A stretch of DNA of 64,000 bases from Rhodobacter sp. CZR27. GTDB taxonomy: Bacteria > Pseudomonadota > Alphaproteobacteria > Rhodobacterales > Rhodobacteraceae. The stretch is from assembly GCF_002407205.1 (NCBI RefSeq), contig NZ_CP023549.1:62001-126000 (forward strand), in the 5' to 3' direction. A program made the position numbers and the translations under genes. Below, piece after piece: positions 8,401-16,623 of the stretch. A model generated the notes under the pieces. The model did no database searches, was not told where the DNA came from, and was given only the letters and a program-made list of their open reading frames with translations. Position 1 is the first letter of the stretch. Every line of letters starts with the position of its first letter.

Positions 8401-9567
8401 ATGAAGATCGATTTTGCGACGGCCATGGGCCGGGCGCTTGAGCAGATTCGTGCCGGCCAGCCCGGCGAGGCCACCCGGACCATCCAGTCGGCGCTCGCGC
8501 CGCGCGCCGATGCCGCGCCGGAACGGCCCGCAGCCCGGCATGCCGCCCCGACCGCAAGCGACAGGCAGGTCGAGGATGCCGAGATCCTCGAGGATCGCCC
8601 GCATCCGCGCCCCGCACCGGCCCCTCGCCCCGCCGTCCCCCGCCGCGGCCTGCGTGAGGTCGTCGATGCGTTGAGCCGGCTGAAGCCTGCATCGCCGCGG
8701 CAGCCTAGGGGTCCGGCGCAGCGCCCCGCGACGGTCGAGGGCAGCCGCTACGAGCGGCGCTCGTTCTCCTGCCGGCACGGGGCGCGGGACTACATGCTCT
8801 ATGTGCCCTCGGCCCTGCCCGAGGGGCCGCAGGGCCTTGTCGTGATGCTGCACGGCTGCACGCAGGACCCGGACGATTTCGCGGCCGGCACCAACATGAA
8901 CGCGCACGCCGAGCGCCACGGGCTGATCGTGGCCTATCCGCACCAGACGCGAAACCACAACGCGCAGGGCTGCTGGAACTGGTTCCGACCGGGCGACCAG
9001 GAGGCTGGACAGGGCGAGCCTGCCCTGCTGTCGGGGCTGGCGCGCGAGGTCGCGGCTGAATTCTCGATCGGGACCGAGCGGGTCTTTGTCGCGGGGCTCT
9101 CGGCGGGAGGCGCGATGGCGGCGACGCTGGGCGCCGCCCACCCCGATGTCTTCGCGGCGGTGGGCATCCATTCGGGCCTGCCTCCGCGTGCCGCGCAGGA
9201 TGTCGTCTCGGCCTTTGCCGCGATGCGGGGTGAGACGGCGGGGCGCCGGCCCGCGGCCATCCCCGTGCGCACCATCGTCTTCCACGGCCTGGCCGATGGG
9301 ACGGTCCATCCGTCGAATGCCGATGCGATCCTCGCGGCGACACGGGCCGAGGGCAGCCGCAACCTCGACTCCGGTCGGACGCCGGCCGGCCGGTCCTACA
9401 CGCGGGAGACGGTTTCCTCCTCCACCGGGCGGGTGCTGACCGAGGTCTGGCGCGTCGACGGGGCGGGCCACGCCTGGGCGGGCGGGAATCGGGCGGGCTC
9501 CTATACCGATCCCGCCGGCCCGGATGCCTCGGCGGAACTGGTCCGCTTCTTCCTGGAGCGTCCCTGA
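8401..9567 (+). CDS. PHB-depolymerase family esterase
   Basis: A 388-residue alpha/beta hydrolase of the Esterase_PHB family. After about 110 Pro/Ala-rich residues, the catalytic domain begins with YMLYVPSALPEGPQGLVVML. The oxyanion region HGCTQDPDDFAAGTNMN and the nucleophile elbow GLSAGGAM (Ser) are plain. A candidate acid/His pair comes from VFHGLADGTVHP and GAGHAWAGG. Characterised relatives cleave poly- or oligo-3-hydroxybutyrate or related esters such as feruloyl esters. No signal peptide is visible, which favours a cytoplasmic role. The start at 8401 has GGAAGGAAA upstream, and the gene is coupled to the RHH regulator. The exact substrate is not predictable. Confidence 0.88.
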   Translation: MKIDFATAMGRALEQIRAGQPGEATRTIQSALAPRADAAPERPAARHAAPTASDRQVEDAEILEDRPHPRPAPAPRPAVPRRGLREVVDALSRLKPASPRQPRGPAQRPATVEGSRYERRSFSCRHGARDYMLYVPSALPEGPQGLVVMLHGCTQDPDDFAAGTNMNAHAERHGLIVAYPHQTRNHNAQGCWNWFRPGDQEAGQGEPALLSGLAREVAAEFSIGTERVFVAGLSAGGAMAATLGAAHPDVFAAVGIHSGLPPRAAQDVVSAFAAMRGETAGRRPAAIPVRTIVFHGLADGTVHPSNADAILAATRAEGSRNLDSGRTPAGRSYTRETVSSSTGRVLTEVWRVDGAGHAWAGGNRAGSYTDPAGPDASAELVRFFLERP

Positions 9568-9706
9568 GCGGGAAGTGGAGCAGCCTCGCAAGGTGGCCGG
9601 CTCCGTTGGGGCGACGGGCACCTTGCGGCTTCTGGCGAGGCACCGGCTGTCGGGTCGCCCGCCGCGGACGGCACGGCGGCGGAGCCCTGCCCCCGTCGCA
9701 GGTCGA

Positions 9707-10156
9707 TCAGGTCCGCGAGGCGAGATGGTCCCGCACCACATGCGGCAGGTCCTGCGGCGAGACATTCACGAGGTCCAGCGGCATCTCGGCAAGCAGCAGC
9801 CTGCCGAGGGTCGACGGAAGGATCGCATGCAGCATGGCCAGCGACCTCAGGTCGCCGAAGACGGCAAGCCGGTGGATCTCGTTCGCCATGCGATGGCTTT
9901 CCAGCACCGCCACCACGCCGCGCAGGAACTGCCGCTCGTCCTCCAGAAGCGGATCGGTCGCCTCTTCCTTCCGGGGCTCTCCGCGTCTTGCATTCCGCTT
10001 TCCGCTGTCCGACATGATGTCACGAAGATGCCGCGACTCGGCCTTCAGCACGAGTTCCGGCATCAGGGGCTGGCCGGTTTCTCCGATGCCCCTCAGGATG
10101 CGGGCGCGCGTGGCATCAATCACCAGTACCCAGACATCATCGGACCTGACGCTCAT
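9707..10156 (-). CDS. Host-attachment-protein family (baeRF-like)
   Basis: 149 residues from the ATG at 10156, supported by GGAGG and GAGG just upstream; the frame extends to 10252 but that part looks non-coding. The N-terminus VWVLVIDATRARIL is the signature strand of the host-attachment family, whose members relate to the eRF1/baeRF fold. The C-terminus has LAVFGDLRSLAMLHAILPSTL and LPHVVRDHL, also typical. The family is named from plant-attachment genes of Agrobacterium, and its biochemical role is unclear. It sits downstream of and codirectional with a Crp/Fnr regulator, fitting a stress-regulated gene. Confidence 0.7.
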   Translation of the reverse strand: MSVRSDDVWVLVIDATRARILRGIGETGQPLMPELVLKAESRHLRDIMSDSGKRNARRGEPRKEEATDPLLEDERQFLRGVVAVLESHRMANEIHRLAVFGDLRSLAMLHAILPSTLGRLLLAEMPLDLVNVSPQDLPHVVRDHLASRT

Positions 10157-10248
10157 CCTCACGCCTCCGTGCACCAGCCGGCCGCCGGAGGATGCCCGTT
10201 TGCCCGGGCATCGGCATTGAGGCTCGTCACGTGACGCCTGACGCGACC

Positions 10249-10986
10249 TCAACCCAGCACGAGGTCCTGCCCCGAGATCTGGACGAGGCGCTTCGGATCA
10301 AGGATGCGGTAGCGCCCCGTTCCCGCATCCACCGCCTCGATCACCCGCATCCGGGCCAGCGCGCCGAAGGCCCGGCTGAGCGATTCGGGTCGCGCGCCGA
10401 GGTAATGCGCCAGATCCTTCCGGCTCAGCGGCATGACGACCTCCACCACCCCTGCGGCGGGCGAGCGGCGCGACAGGATGATCAGGAAGGACGCCACCCT
10501 CTGGATCACCTTCAGCCCGTTCATCAGCAGAAGCCACTCGCGCGCGGCATCGAGTTCGTCCAGCACATGGATCAGGAACAGCCGCTCCAACTCCGGCTCG
10601 CGTTCGAGCAGCGCCTGGAAGGCCGGAACCGGAAAGGTCAGAAGCCGGGCGTCCGACAGCGCGACGATCCGGAAGTTCGGCGGGCCGTCGAATACCCGTC
10701 CGAACAGGTCGTTGGGAACCAGAAGCCCGATGATGTGTTGCCGTCCGTCGGGCAGAAGCTTCACCATCCCCAGCGTGCCCTCGAGCACATAGCCCACCTC
10801 GGCCAGCGGCTGACCGTCCTCGGCCAGAACCGTGCCGGCGCGGACCTCGCGTGCCACGGCCATGGCAGTCAGCGCCGCGCGGCAATCTTCCGACGCCTTG
10901 CCAAGCAGGGTCTGGTACGCACTTGCCCCTGCCGCGGAGGCTGCTCTGCCCTCTCGCGAACCGGGTGCTGCTTTCTCTTCCATCAT
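10249..10986 (-). CDS. Crp/Fnr-family transcriptional regulator
   Basis: About 245 residues from the double ATG near 10986. The frame could begin at 11040, but that start lies inside a palindrome. An N-terminal cyclic-nucleotide-type beta barrel (REVRAGTVLAEDGQPLAEVGYVLEGTLGMVKLLPDGRQHIIGLL, given here as landmark pieces: VRAGTVLAEDGQ, GYVLEG, GLLVPNDLFG) is followed by the long dimer helix and a winged helix-turn-helix (PLSRKDLAHYLGARPESLSRAF). It lacks the N-terminal cysteine cluster of oxygen-sensing FNR/FnrL, so it should sense another signal, as in the FixK, NnrR or DNR groups. It diverges from a second Crp/Fnr gene across a shared FNR-like box. Confidence 0.85.
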   Translation of the reverse strand: MMEEKAAPGSREGRAASAAGASAYQTLLGKASEDCRAALTAMAVAREVRAGTVLAEDGQPLAEVGYVLEGTLGMVKLLPDGRQHIIGLLVPNDLFGRVFDGPPNFRIVALSDARLLTFPVPAFQALLEREPELERLFLIHVLDELDAAREWLLLMNGLKVIQRVASFLIILSRRSPAAGVVEVVMPLSRKDLAHYLGARPESLSRAFGALARMRVIEAVDAGTGRYRILDPKRLVQISGQDLVLG

Positions 10987-11029
10987 CCGTCCTGCCGCCT
11001 TCGTCAGCGCCACTCTGGGCGGGATAAGA

Positions 11030-11063
11030 TTCACCTGCATTGATGCAAATTAATGCAGGTGAA
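11030..11063. promoter_or_regulatory. Palindromic FNR-like box shared by two divergent Crp/Fnr genes
   Basis: TTCACCTGCATT (11030-11041) and AATGCAGGTGAA (11052-11063) are perfect 12-bp arms around ten bases. The centre, TTGATGCAAATTAA (11040-11053), matches the FNR consensus TTGAT-N4-ATCAA with one mismatch. It lies between two divergent Crp/Fnr-type genes, so one or both probably bind it. Confidence 0.65.
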
Positions 11064-11145
11064 CCTGCCGGTGCGAGGCTGCACCCCGGCGAATCTTTCT
11101 CAGGATGGGAGAGAGTGCGTCGGGAGGGGCGCCGGGGAGGGGCAT

Positions 11146-11955
11146 GTGGAAGAGGTCTGCAGCAGCACGAACGCGAGAAAGCCGAGGCGCCGGTACGAGG
11201 CGCCGCCCATTCCGGACAAGGAGCCTGCACGGCCCGCCCTCGTCGGGCGGGTGATCAGCCTGGGCCGGGACGCGACGCTCTGCCGGGAAGGCGAGTCGCC
11301 GCACCATGTCTGGCTGGTCCGCAGCGGGATCCTTCGGGTCCAGCGCATGGGCGTCGACGGCAAGCGCCAGATCCTTGCGCTGCTGCTTCCGGGCGATCTT
11401 GTCGGCGACGAGTTCCAGGGACGCCGCGGCCTGAGCATCGAGACCTGCACGGAGGCGACGCTGTCGCAGATGCGTCTCACCGACTTCCGGGCCGCGATGG
11501 AGGCCAGCGCCGAACTGCGCCGGGCCTGCCTGCTGGGCCGGATGGTCCATCTCGAGCGCATGCGCTGGCTGACCTGGATCCTCGGCGCGCTGAAGCCAGA
11601 GGAGCGGCTCTGCGCCTTCCTGTCGATTGGCGGCGGCCGGATCCTGGGGCGCCAGCCCCAGCCCGACGGCTCCGAGATCGTGGCGGTCCCTCTGTCACGG
11701 CAAGACCTGTCCGACCTTCTGGGCATCACGGTCGAATCGATCAGCCGGATCCTGCACCGCCTGCAGGACGACGGCATCCTCCGGATCCTCGATCCGGCGC
11801 GCTTCCGCATCTGGGACGCGGGGCCGCTGCTGAAGAAGGGCGGCGTGGATGCGGATTTCGGCACGGCGGCACTCGGCGGGGCCGATGTCGGCGACTGCCT
11901 TCCCGAGCCGGAGCCCGAACTGCATCCGGCCGGACATCATGACCGTCGTCAATGA
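11146..11955 (+). CDS. Crp/Fnr-family transcriptional regulator (FixK-like)
   Basis: 269 residues from the GTG at 11146, which follows a strong GGGGAGGGG ribosome site; the frame is open to 11053 inside the palindrome. The sensory barrel shows VISLGRDATLCREGE, HHVWLVRSGILRV and LLPGDLVGDEF. The DNA-binding end has the helix-turn-helix PLSRQDLSDLLGITVESISR, with the E-S-x-S-R recognition pattern of FNR-type proteins. Three cysteines occur early in the barrel, but not in the FNR four-cysteine arrangement. It ends with an acidic/His tail. It is divergent from the other Crp/Fnr gene and upstream of hsp20, consistent with redox or stress control. The signal sensed is unknown. Confidence 0.85.
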   Translation: MEEVCSSTNARKPRRRYEAPPIPDKEPARPALVGRVISLGRDATLCREGESPHHVWLVRSGILRVQRMGVDGKRQILALLLPGDLVGDEFQGRRGLSIETCTEATLSQMRLTDFRAAMEASAELRRACLLGRMVHLERMRWLTWILGALKPEERLCAFLSIGGGRILGRQPQPDGSEIVAVPLSRQDLSDLLGITVESISRILHRLQDDGILRILDPARFRIWDAGPLLKKGGVDADFGTAALGGADVGDCLPEPEPELHPAGHHDRRQ

Positions 11956-12096
11956 GCCCGGCCCGGCCCGGGCGCATGAATCATCTTGCCGGCGTGGATC
12001 GGGTGCGGCCGCAAGTCGGGACAATCCCGTGGCAGCACCCGGTCTAGGCGGGCCGTCCGGGTCAGACCCGACAGACCGATCACCGGGAGAGATGCG

Positions 12097-12630
12097 ATGA
12101 CAAACGAGACGAATGTCGACGTCCGACACGAGACTTCATCTCCTTCGGCGCCGCCGCGCGAGTGGGAGCCGCTCGCCTATGTGATGCAGCAGTTCGACCG
12201 GCTGCGCCGCGATATCGACTGGCCCGACTTCCGCCTGCCGTTCCACCGCGGGCAACGTGGTGTCGAAGCCTCGGCGGCATGGCCGACTTTCGGAATGGGG
12301 GTGCCGGCCGTCGACCTGATCGAGCGGCCCGACCGCTTCGAGGTTCAGGCCGAGCTTCCCGGCTTCGACCCCGCCGCCATCGAGGTCCGCATTTCGGACA
12401 ATACCATGTCCATCCGTGCGGAACGCAGTTCGGAACACGAGGAGGACGTCGGCGGCTATCATCTGCGCGAGCGCAGCCGCGGCAACTACCAGCGGCTGTT
12501 CCGCCTGCCCGGCGGCATCGCCACGGACAAGGTCGAGGCCCGCTACGACAAGGGCGTCCTGAGCATCACCCTGCCCAAGACCGCCGAGTCGATGGAGAAG
12601 GAACGCCGCATCGAGGTGAAGGCCGCCTAA
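12097..12630 (+). CDS. Hsp20 / alpha-crystallin small heat-shock protein
   Basis: 177 residues from the ATG at 12097 (GGGAGAG upstream). The C-terminal half is an alpha-crystallin domain: VPAVDLIERPDRFEVQAELP, then IEVRISDNTMSIRAERS, then the hallmark YDKGVLSITLPK (A-x-x-x-G-V-L). The N-terminal arm is hydrophobic and Arg/Trp-rich, as in aggregating sHsps. Members are ATP-independent holdases that protect unfolding proteins in the cytoplasm. There is no IxI tail motif at the very end, which may affect oligomer size. It follows the Crp/Fnr regulator by 141 bases on the same strand; no RpoH promoter or ROSE thermometer was confirmed. Confidence 0.9.
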   Translation: MTNETNVDVRHETSSPSAPPREWEPLAYVMQQFDRLRRDIDWPDFRLPFHRGQRGVEASAAWPTFGMGVPAVDLIERPDRFEVQAELPGFDPAAIEVRISDNTMSIRAERSSEHEEDVGGYHLRERSRGNYQRLFRLPGGIATDKVEARYDKGVLSITLPKTAESMEKERRIEVKAA

Positions 12631-12756
12631 CTGTCCCTGTCGGCCTCATCGGCAGGGGTCGCGCCGCCGATCGCGGCTCCTGCCGTCCCACCACGAGGGT
12701 GCGCCACATGTGGCCGCGCGAGGGTGGGAAAAGGCCCCCCTCAGCCGGGTCCGTGT

Positions 12757-13302
12757 TCAGCCTTCGATCATCCGCCGCAACGTCCGGTCACGCCGGAGCA
12801 GGTGGTGATGCACCGCCGCGCCCGCATGCAACAGGATCAGCACGGCCAGCAGGCTCGTCAGCACGCCATGCACGCGGAAGAACAGCCGGTCGAGTGTCTC
12901 GGATGGCGGAACGATCGGCGGCAGGGTTAAGCGGCCGAACAGCACCACGTCGATCCCGGTTGCCGCGCTCGCGATCCAGCCCGACAGCGGGATGGCCAGC
13001 AGAAGCGCATAGAGCATCCAGTGCACTGCACGTGCGACGGTGACCTGCCATCGCGGCACGCCTTCGGACAGCGGCGCGGGCGGCGGGCTCAGCAGGTGCC
13101 ACGAGAGACGCGCGAGCGTCAGCGCGAAAAGCGACAGCCCCAGCGACTTGTGCAGGCCGAAAAGCCATAGGTTCCCGAGGCTTGGCCGGATGCTCGCAAT
13201 GTAGGTGCCGAGCGCGAGCATCAGGATGACGCCGAGCGCCGTCAGCCAGTGGATCAGCCGCGTGACCCAGCCGAAGTCCCGGGCGGTGTTGCGCGCGCCC
13301 AT
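12757..13302 (-). CDS. Cytochrome b561 family protein
   Basis: 181 residues, four membrane helices. The start at 13302 follows the stop of yceI by one base (TGAgATG), so the two genes are translationally coupled. Haem-ligand histidines are visible in helix 1 (WVTRLIHWLTALGVIL), helix 2 (LWLFGLHKSLGLSLF) and helix 4 region (LLHAGAAVHHHLLRRD), as in CybB-type diheme b561 proteins. Family members move electrons between quinol and periplasmic acceptors, and CybB oxidises superoxide in Escherichia coli. The yceI-cybB pair is a recurrent bacterial arrangement. Confidence 0.88.
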   Translation of the reverse strand: MGARNTARDFGWVTRLIHWLTALGVILMLALGTYIASIRPSLGNLWLFGLHKSLGLSLFALTLARLSWHLLSPPPAPLSEGVPRWQVTVARAVHWMLYALLLAIPLSGWIASAATGIDVVLFGRLTLPPIVPPSETLDRLFFRVHGVLTSLLAVLILLHAGAAVHHHLLRRDRTLRRMIEG

Positions 13303-13303
13303 C

Positions 13304-13912
13304 TCAGTCCACCCGGTGGATGCGGGCAAGGATGCGAAGGCGCACCTCGTCGCCCACCAGATCGTCCCATCCGGTGGCGCCGAACTGCGACCTGGGCACC
13401 TTTCCCGTCAGCACGATGGTCAGTTTCGACAGGTCGCCGGGCTGCGAGTCCCTTGCCCGGTAGATCTTCGCAGCGAGGCTGATCGGGCGGGTCACGGCCC
13501 GGATCGTGATGTCGCCGTCGATTCGGGCATTGGACGCGCCGAGCGCCACCACGCGCTTGCTGGCGAAGGTGATGAGCGGATGGTTCGCGCTGTCGAGGAT
13601 GCGCGGGCCGCGCATGGCCTGGGTCGCGAAGGGAAACCCGGCCGTTGCGTGGCTCGCGTCGACCGCCACGTCGACGCGCGAGCGCGCCGGATTGCGCAGG
13701 TCGAGCTGGAGATCCGCCCGGACCAGCCGCATGTTGCCGCTGATCTCGTCCTCTCCGAAGTCCACGAAGAACTGCACCTGCGACCCCTCGGGATCGATCG
13801 AGTAGGTGCTGGGCGCAGCGGCAGCCGCGGTCGCACCCAGCATGATGAGGGCGGCGCAGGTCAGCGCGCGTCGCCATCCGTGAGCCCTGTCAAGAAGACT
13901 GCGAAGCGGCAT
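13304..13912 (-). CDS. yceI: YceI family periplasmic lipid-binding protein
   Basis: 202 residues from the ATG at 13912, selected for its strong GGGGAGGTGA ribosome site; the open frame extends to 14251 without coding character. A signal peptide (LTCAALIMLGATAAAAA) precedes a YceI beta-barrel: YSIDPEGSQVQFFVDFG, the ATAGFPFATQAMRG loop and a FASKRVV strand. YceI proteins bind long polyisoprenoids or amphiphiles in the periplasm and are often acid- or stress-induced. It is the first gene of a unit with cytochrome b561, suggesting a quinone-linked periplasmic redox role. Confidence 0.88.
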   Translation of the reverse strand: MPLRSLLDRAHGWRRALTCAALIMLGATAAAAAPSTYSIDPEGSQVQFFVDFGEDEISGNMRLVRADLQLDLRNPARSRVDVAVDASHATAGFPFATQAMRGPRILDSANHPLITFASKRVVALGASNARIDGDITIRAVTRPISLAAKIYRARDSQPGDLSKLTIVLTGKVPRSQFGATGWDDLVGDEVRLRILARIHRVD

Positions 13913-14265
13913 GGCGATCACCTCCCCGAGTCGAGATGTTGCACCGGGGCCGGAAGACCAGCCCGTCCATCGACAAGGTGACACCGGAGAGGCCGCAAAC
14001 ACCCGCCCGTTGTCGGCGATCGCGACAATGTGATCGGCCGCCCCGACGTGGAGGCCAGCGGCGCCTCCCGACCCTCGCCGCCCCGCGACCGGCGACCCCG
14101 TCGGCAGGGGCAGGCCATACACAGCCGCGGCACCGTCCGCGCGCGGAGCGGGCTCAAGGCGCCGCCCGCGTGCCGCTCCCGGGGCGGGGCACCGTCCGCA
14201 CCCGGAGCGCGCCGCCCTCGCGATCCGGGCGCAACCACCACTTCCCCGCATGCAGGGCCGGGCGG
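13913..14265. other. Intergenic region, yceI promoter side
   Basis: No gene is supported. Two imperfect copies of a GGCACCGTCCGC...CGGAGCG element (near 14129 and 14185) form a short direct repeat of unknown meaning. The yceI-cybB promoter should lie at the left end, though no clear -35/-10 pair was found. Confidence 0.4.
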
Positions 14266-15279
14266 TCAGATGTGCCGCCGCAACAGGGTCGGCACCTCGA
14301 TCCGCAGTTGCGGATCGGCCCGGGTGCCGATCAGGCGGAACACCTCTTCCAGCATGCGCGCCACGTCCTGCTCGACCATTCCCACGCAGTCGGACAGGAG
14401 CGCGGCGAACGGGTCCCAGTCGAAGGCGCCGATCTGCACGTCGGGCGCCGGCGACTGGCGCCTGAGCCAGCGCACGACGCCTTCGAGCGTGATGGTGGAA
14501 TTCACGAACAGGCCGCGCGGCAAGGGCGTGCCACGCGCGGACAGGGCGGCCTCGGCCTTCTCGGCGGCGTAGCCGCAGGCAAGGATCGCCTCGGCCGGCA
14601 GGGCGATGCCGCGGTCGGCATGGGCGGCGCGAAAGCCGCGGATGCGCTCGGCCGTGTTGTGGTCCGAGGGCCGGCCGCCGATGAAAAGCAGCGGATGCGA
14701 CGGCAGCCGATCGAGCAGCAGGTGCGTGAGATCCCGCGCGCCGCCGAAGTTGTCCGACACGACCGAGGGCGCCCGGCTTCCCGGCAGGTCGAGGTTGATC
14801 GAGGTCACCCCCGCCGAGGCGCAGAAGTCGCTGATCCGGTCGGGATCAGTGGCGCCCGTGGCGATCAGGCATTCGACCTGATACGAGACCATCTCGCGCG
14901 CGGCCTCGAATTCCAGTTCGGGGTCGCGCTGCGTGCAGGTGATGACGGGGAAGAGACCCCTCGCCCGCGCGCGCGCCTCGAACTGCTCGGCGATCGCGCC
15001 GAAGTAGCGGTTGTCGTATTTCGGCATGATCATGCCGATGATGTTGGACTTGTCGCGCCGCAGGACGCTGGCCTGCAGGTTGACCGAATAGCCCTGCTCC
15101 TCGGCGACTCGCATCACGCGCTCGGCCAGGCGCTCGCTGATCCGGCGCTTCTTCCAGGTGCCGTTCAGCACCGCGCTGACGGCGCTGGCCGAGGTGCCCG
15201 CCAGCGCGGCAAGATCGTAAATCGTTGTCCTGCGGGCCGCATTCCGCGACGCTGGACCGGGCGCATTCTTCTCGCTCAC
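14266..15279 (-). CDS. LacI-family regulator of the ribitol operon
   Basis: About 337 residues from the GTG at 15279, preceded by GGAAGGAA; a weak in-frame ATG at 15315 overlaps the promoter. The LacI-type helix-turn-helix is at the N-terminus (TTIYDLAALAGTSASAVSAV, then the hinge helix around VNLQASVLRRDKSNIIG). The remainder is a periplasmic-binding-protein-like effector domain (IIGMIMPKYDNRYFGAIAEQ). It is divergent from the ribitol transport and catabolic operon, and a perfect operator lies just downstream of that operon's promoter. It most likely represses the operon and releases on ribitol or a derived pentulose. Confidence 0.88.
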   Translation of the reverse strand: MSEKNAPGPASRNAARRTTIYDLAALAGTSASAVSAVLNGTWKKRRISERLAERVMRVAEEQGYSVNLQASVLRRDKSNIIGMIMPKYDNRYFGAIAEQFEARARARGLFPVITCTQRDPELEFEAAREMVSYQVECLIATGATDPDRISDFCASAGVTSINLDLPGSRAPSVVSDNFGGARDLTHLLLDRLPSHPLLFIGGRPSDHNTAERIRGFRAAHADRGIALPAEAILACGYAAEKAEAALSARGTPLPRGLFVNSTITLEGVVRWLRRQSPAPDVQIGAFDWDPFAALLSDCVGMVEQDVARMLEEVFRLIGTRADPQLRIEVPTLLRRHI

Positions 15280-15308
15280 GGGTTCCTTCCCTTCCCCTTC
15301 AGAGCATC

Positions 15309-15335
15309 TTGACATCCGGGGGACGTCGTTACAAT
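15309..15335 (+). promoter_or_regulatory. Promoter of the ribitol operon
   Basis: TTGACA (15309-15314) and TACAAT (15330-15335) are near-perfect sigma-70 hexamers but only 15 bases apart. The short spacing might make the promoter weak or activator-dependent. Confidence 0.5.
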
Positions 15336-15343
15336 CATGCTAC

Positions 15344-15371
15344 ATCGATTGCGCAGCCTTGCGCAATCGAT
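15344..15371. promoter_or_regulatory. LacI-type operator
   Basis: ATCGATTGCGCA (15344-15355) and TGCGCAATCGAT (15360-15371) form a perfect 12-bp inverted repeat around GCCT, starting at about +3 relative to the predicted transcription start. The CG-rich palindrome is the kind bound by LacI-family dimers, and such a regulator is encoded divergently next door. Confidence 0.75.
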
Positions 15372-15521
15372 AGCGCCAGCCAGTCCGGCGGCGGAGGGAG
15401 GAGAAGAACAGGTGCCGCGGGTTCCATGCGGCCTCATCCGCTCCGGACGATGGTCCGGATCGCGGCGCGTTCTATCTCCATCCCGGTCGGCCCGGAGGCG
15501 CCTGACCTGTGGAGGAGAGAC

Positions 15522-16571
15522 ATGACCATCAGACCTTTCGCCCTGGCTGCGGCCCCGGGCCTCGTGGCAGCGCTGCTCGGCACCGCCGCCTTCGCGCAGG
15601 AGGCCGCGACCGTGGCCTTCCTGATGCCCGACCAGGCCTCGACCCGCTACGAGGAGCACGACTTCCCCGGCTTCCAGAAGTCGATGGGCGAACTCTGCCC
15701 CGACTGCACGGTGATCTACCAGAACGCCAACGGGGACGTGGCGCTTCAGCAGCAGCAGTTCAACTCTGTGGTGGCGCAGGGCGCGAAGATTGTCGTGCTC
15801 GACCCGGTTGACTCGGCCGCCGCCGCCTCGATGGTCGAGATCGCCCATTCGCAGGACGTGAAGGTGATCGCCTATGACCGGCCGATCCCCTCGACGCCGG
15901 CCGACTACTATGTCTCCTTCGACAACAAGGGCATCGGGCAGGCCATCGCGCAGTCGCTGGTCGATCACCTGAAGGCGACCGGCGTGCCGGAAGGCGCGGG
16001 CGTCCTGCAGATCAACGGCTCGCCCACCGACGCGGCGGCCGGTCTGATCCGCGACGGCATCGACGCGGCGCTGGACGCCTCGGGCTACAAGACGCTGGCC
16101 GAGTATGACACGCCGGACTGGGCGCCGCCCAAGGCGCAGGAATGGGCGGCCGGGCAGATCACCCGCTTCGGCGACGAGATCAAGGGCGTGGTCGCCGCGA
16201 ACGACGGCACCGGCGGCGGCGCCATCGCGGCCTTCAAGGCGGCGGGCGTGGACCCGGTACCGCCGGTGACCGGCAACGACGCGACCATTGCGGCGTTGCA
16301 GCTGATCATCTCCGGCGACCAGTACAACACCATCTCGAAACCGTCCGAGATCGTGGCCGAGGCCGCGGCCAAGGTGGCGGTCGCCTTCCTGAAGGGCGAG
16401 ACGCCGGAAGCGAAGACGACGCTCTACGACACCCCGGCCGAGCTTTTCGTGCCCGCGGTGGTCACGGCCGAGAACATCAAGGCCGAGATCTTCGACAAGG
16501 GCATCCAGACCGCGGCCGAGATCTGCACCGGCGAATATGCCGAGGGCTGCGCGAAGCTCGGCATCCAGTGA
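15522..16571 (+). CDS. Periplasmic sugar/polyol-binding protein (ribitol ABC importer)
   Basis: 349 residues from the ATG at 15522 (GGAGGAGAG upstream). A signal peptide (FALAAAPGLVAALLGTAAFA) precedes a type I periplasmic binding protein of the xylose/ribose class: VAFLMPDQASTRYEEHDFPG, QQQQFNSVVAQGAKIVVLDP, VIAYDRPI, and GVVAANDGTGGGAIAAFKAAG. These resemble XylF/ChvE-type proteins. Being first in an operon with ribitol dehydrogenase and ribulokinase, it most likely binds ribitol or a related pentitol outside the membrane and passes it to the permease at 17421. Confidence 0.9.
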   Translation: MTIRPFALAAAPGLVAALLGTAAFAQEAATVAFLMPDQASTRYEEHDFPGFQKSMGELCPDCTVIYQNANGDVALQQQQFNSVVAQGAKIVVLDPVDSAAAASMVEIAHSQDVKVIAYDRPIPSTPADYYVSFDNKGIGQAIAQSLVDHLKATGVPEGAGVLQINGSPTDAAAGLIRDGIDAALDASGYKTLAEYDTPDWAPPKAQEWAAGQITRFGDEIKGVVAANDGTGGGAIAAFKAAGVDPVPPVTGNDATIAALQLIISGDQYNTISKPSEIVAEAAAKVAVAFLKGETPEAKTTLYDTPAELFVPAVVTAENIKAEIFDKGIQTAAEICTGEYAEGCAKLGIQ

Positions 16572-16577
16572 CCTGAA

Positions 16578-16599
16578 GGCGCCCGCTGCGGCGGGCGCC
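16578..16599 (+). promoter_or_regulatory. Stem-loop between binding-protein and ATPase genes
   Basis: GGCGCCCGC-TGCG-GCGGGCGCC is a perfect 9-bp stem with a four-base loop just after the binding-protein stop. No U-tract follows. Such hairpins often stabilise the upstream mRNA so that the binding protein is made in excess over the membrane components. Confidence 0.6.
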
Positions 16600-16623
16600 C
16601 TCCTCCAGCAGAGGCAGAGCGAG

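Noticed and set aside
11040..11070. Starts giving MQVNL for both Crp/Fnr genes
   Set aside because: They arise from the palindrome's symmetry and would place start codons inside the likely operator. Better ribosome sites exist downstream.
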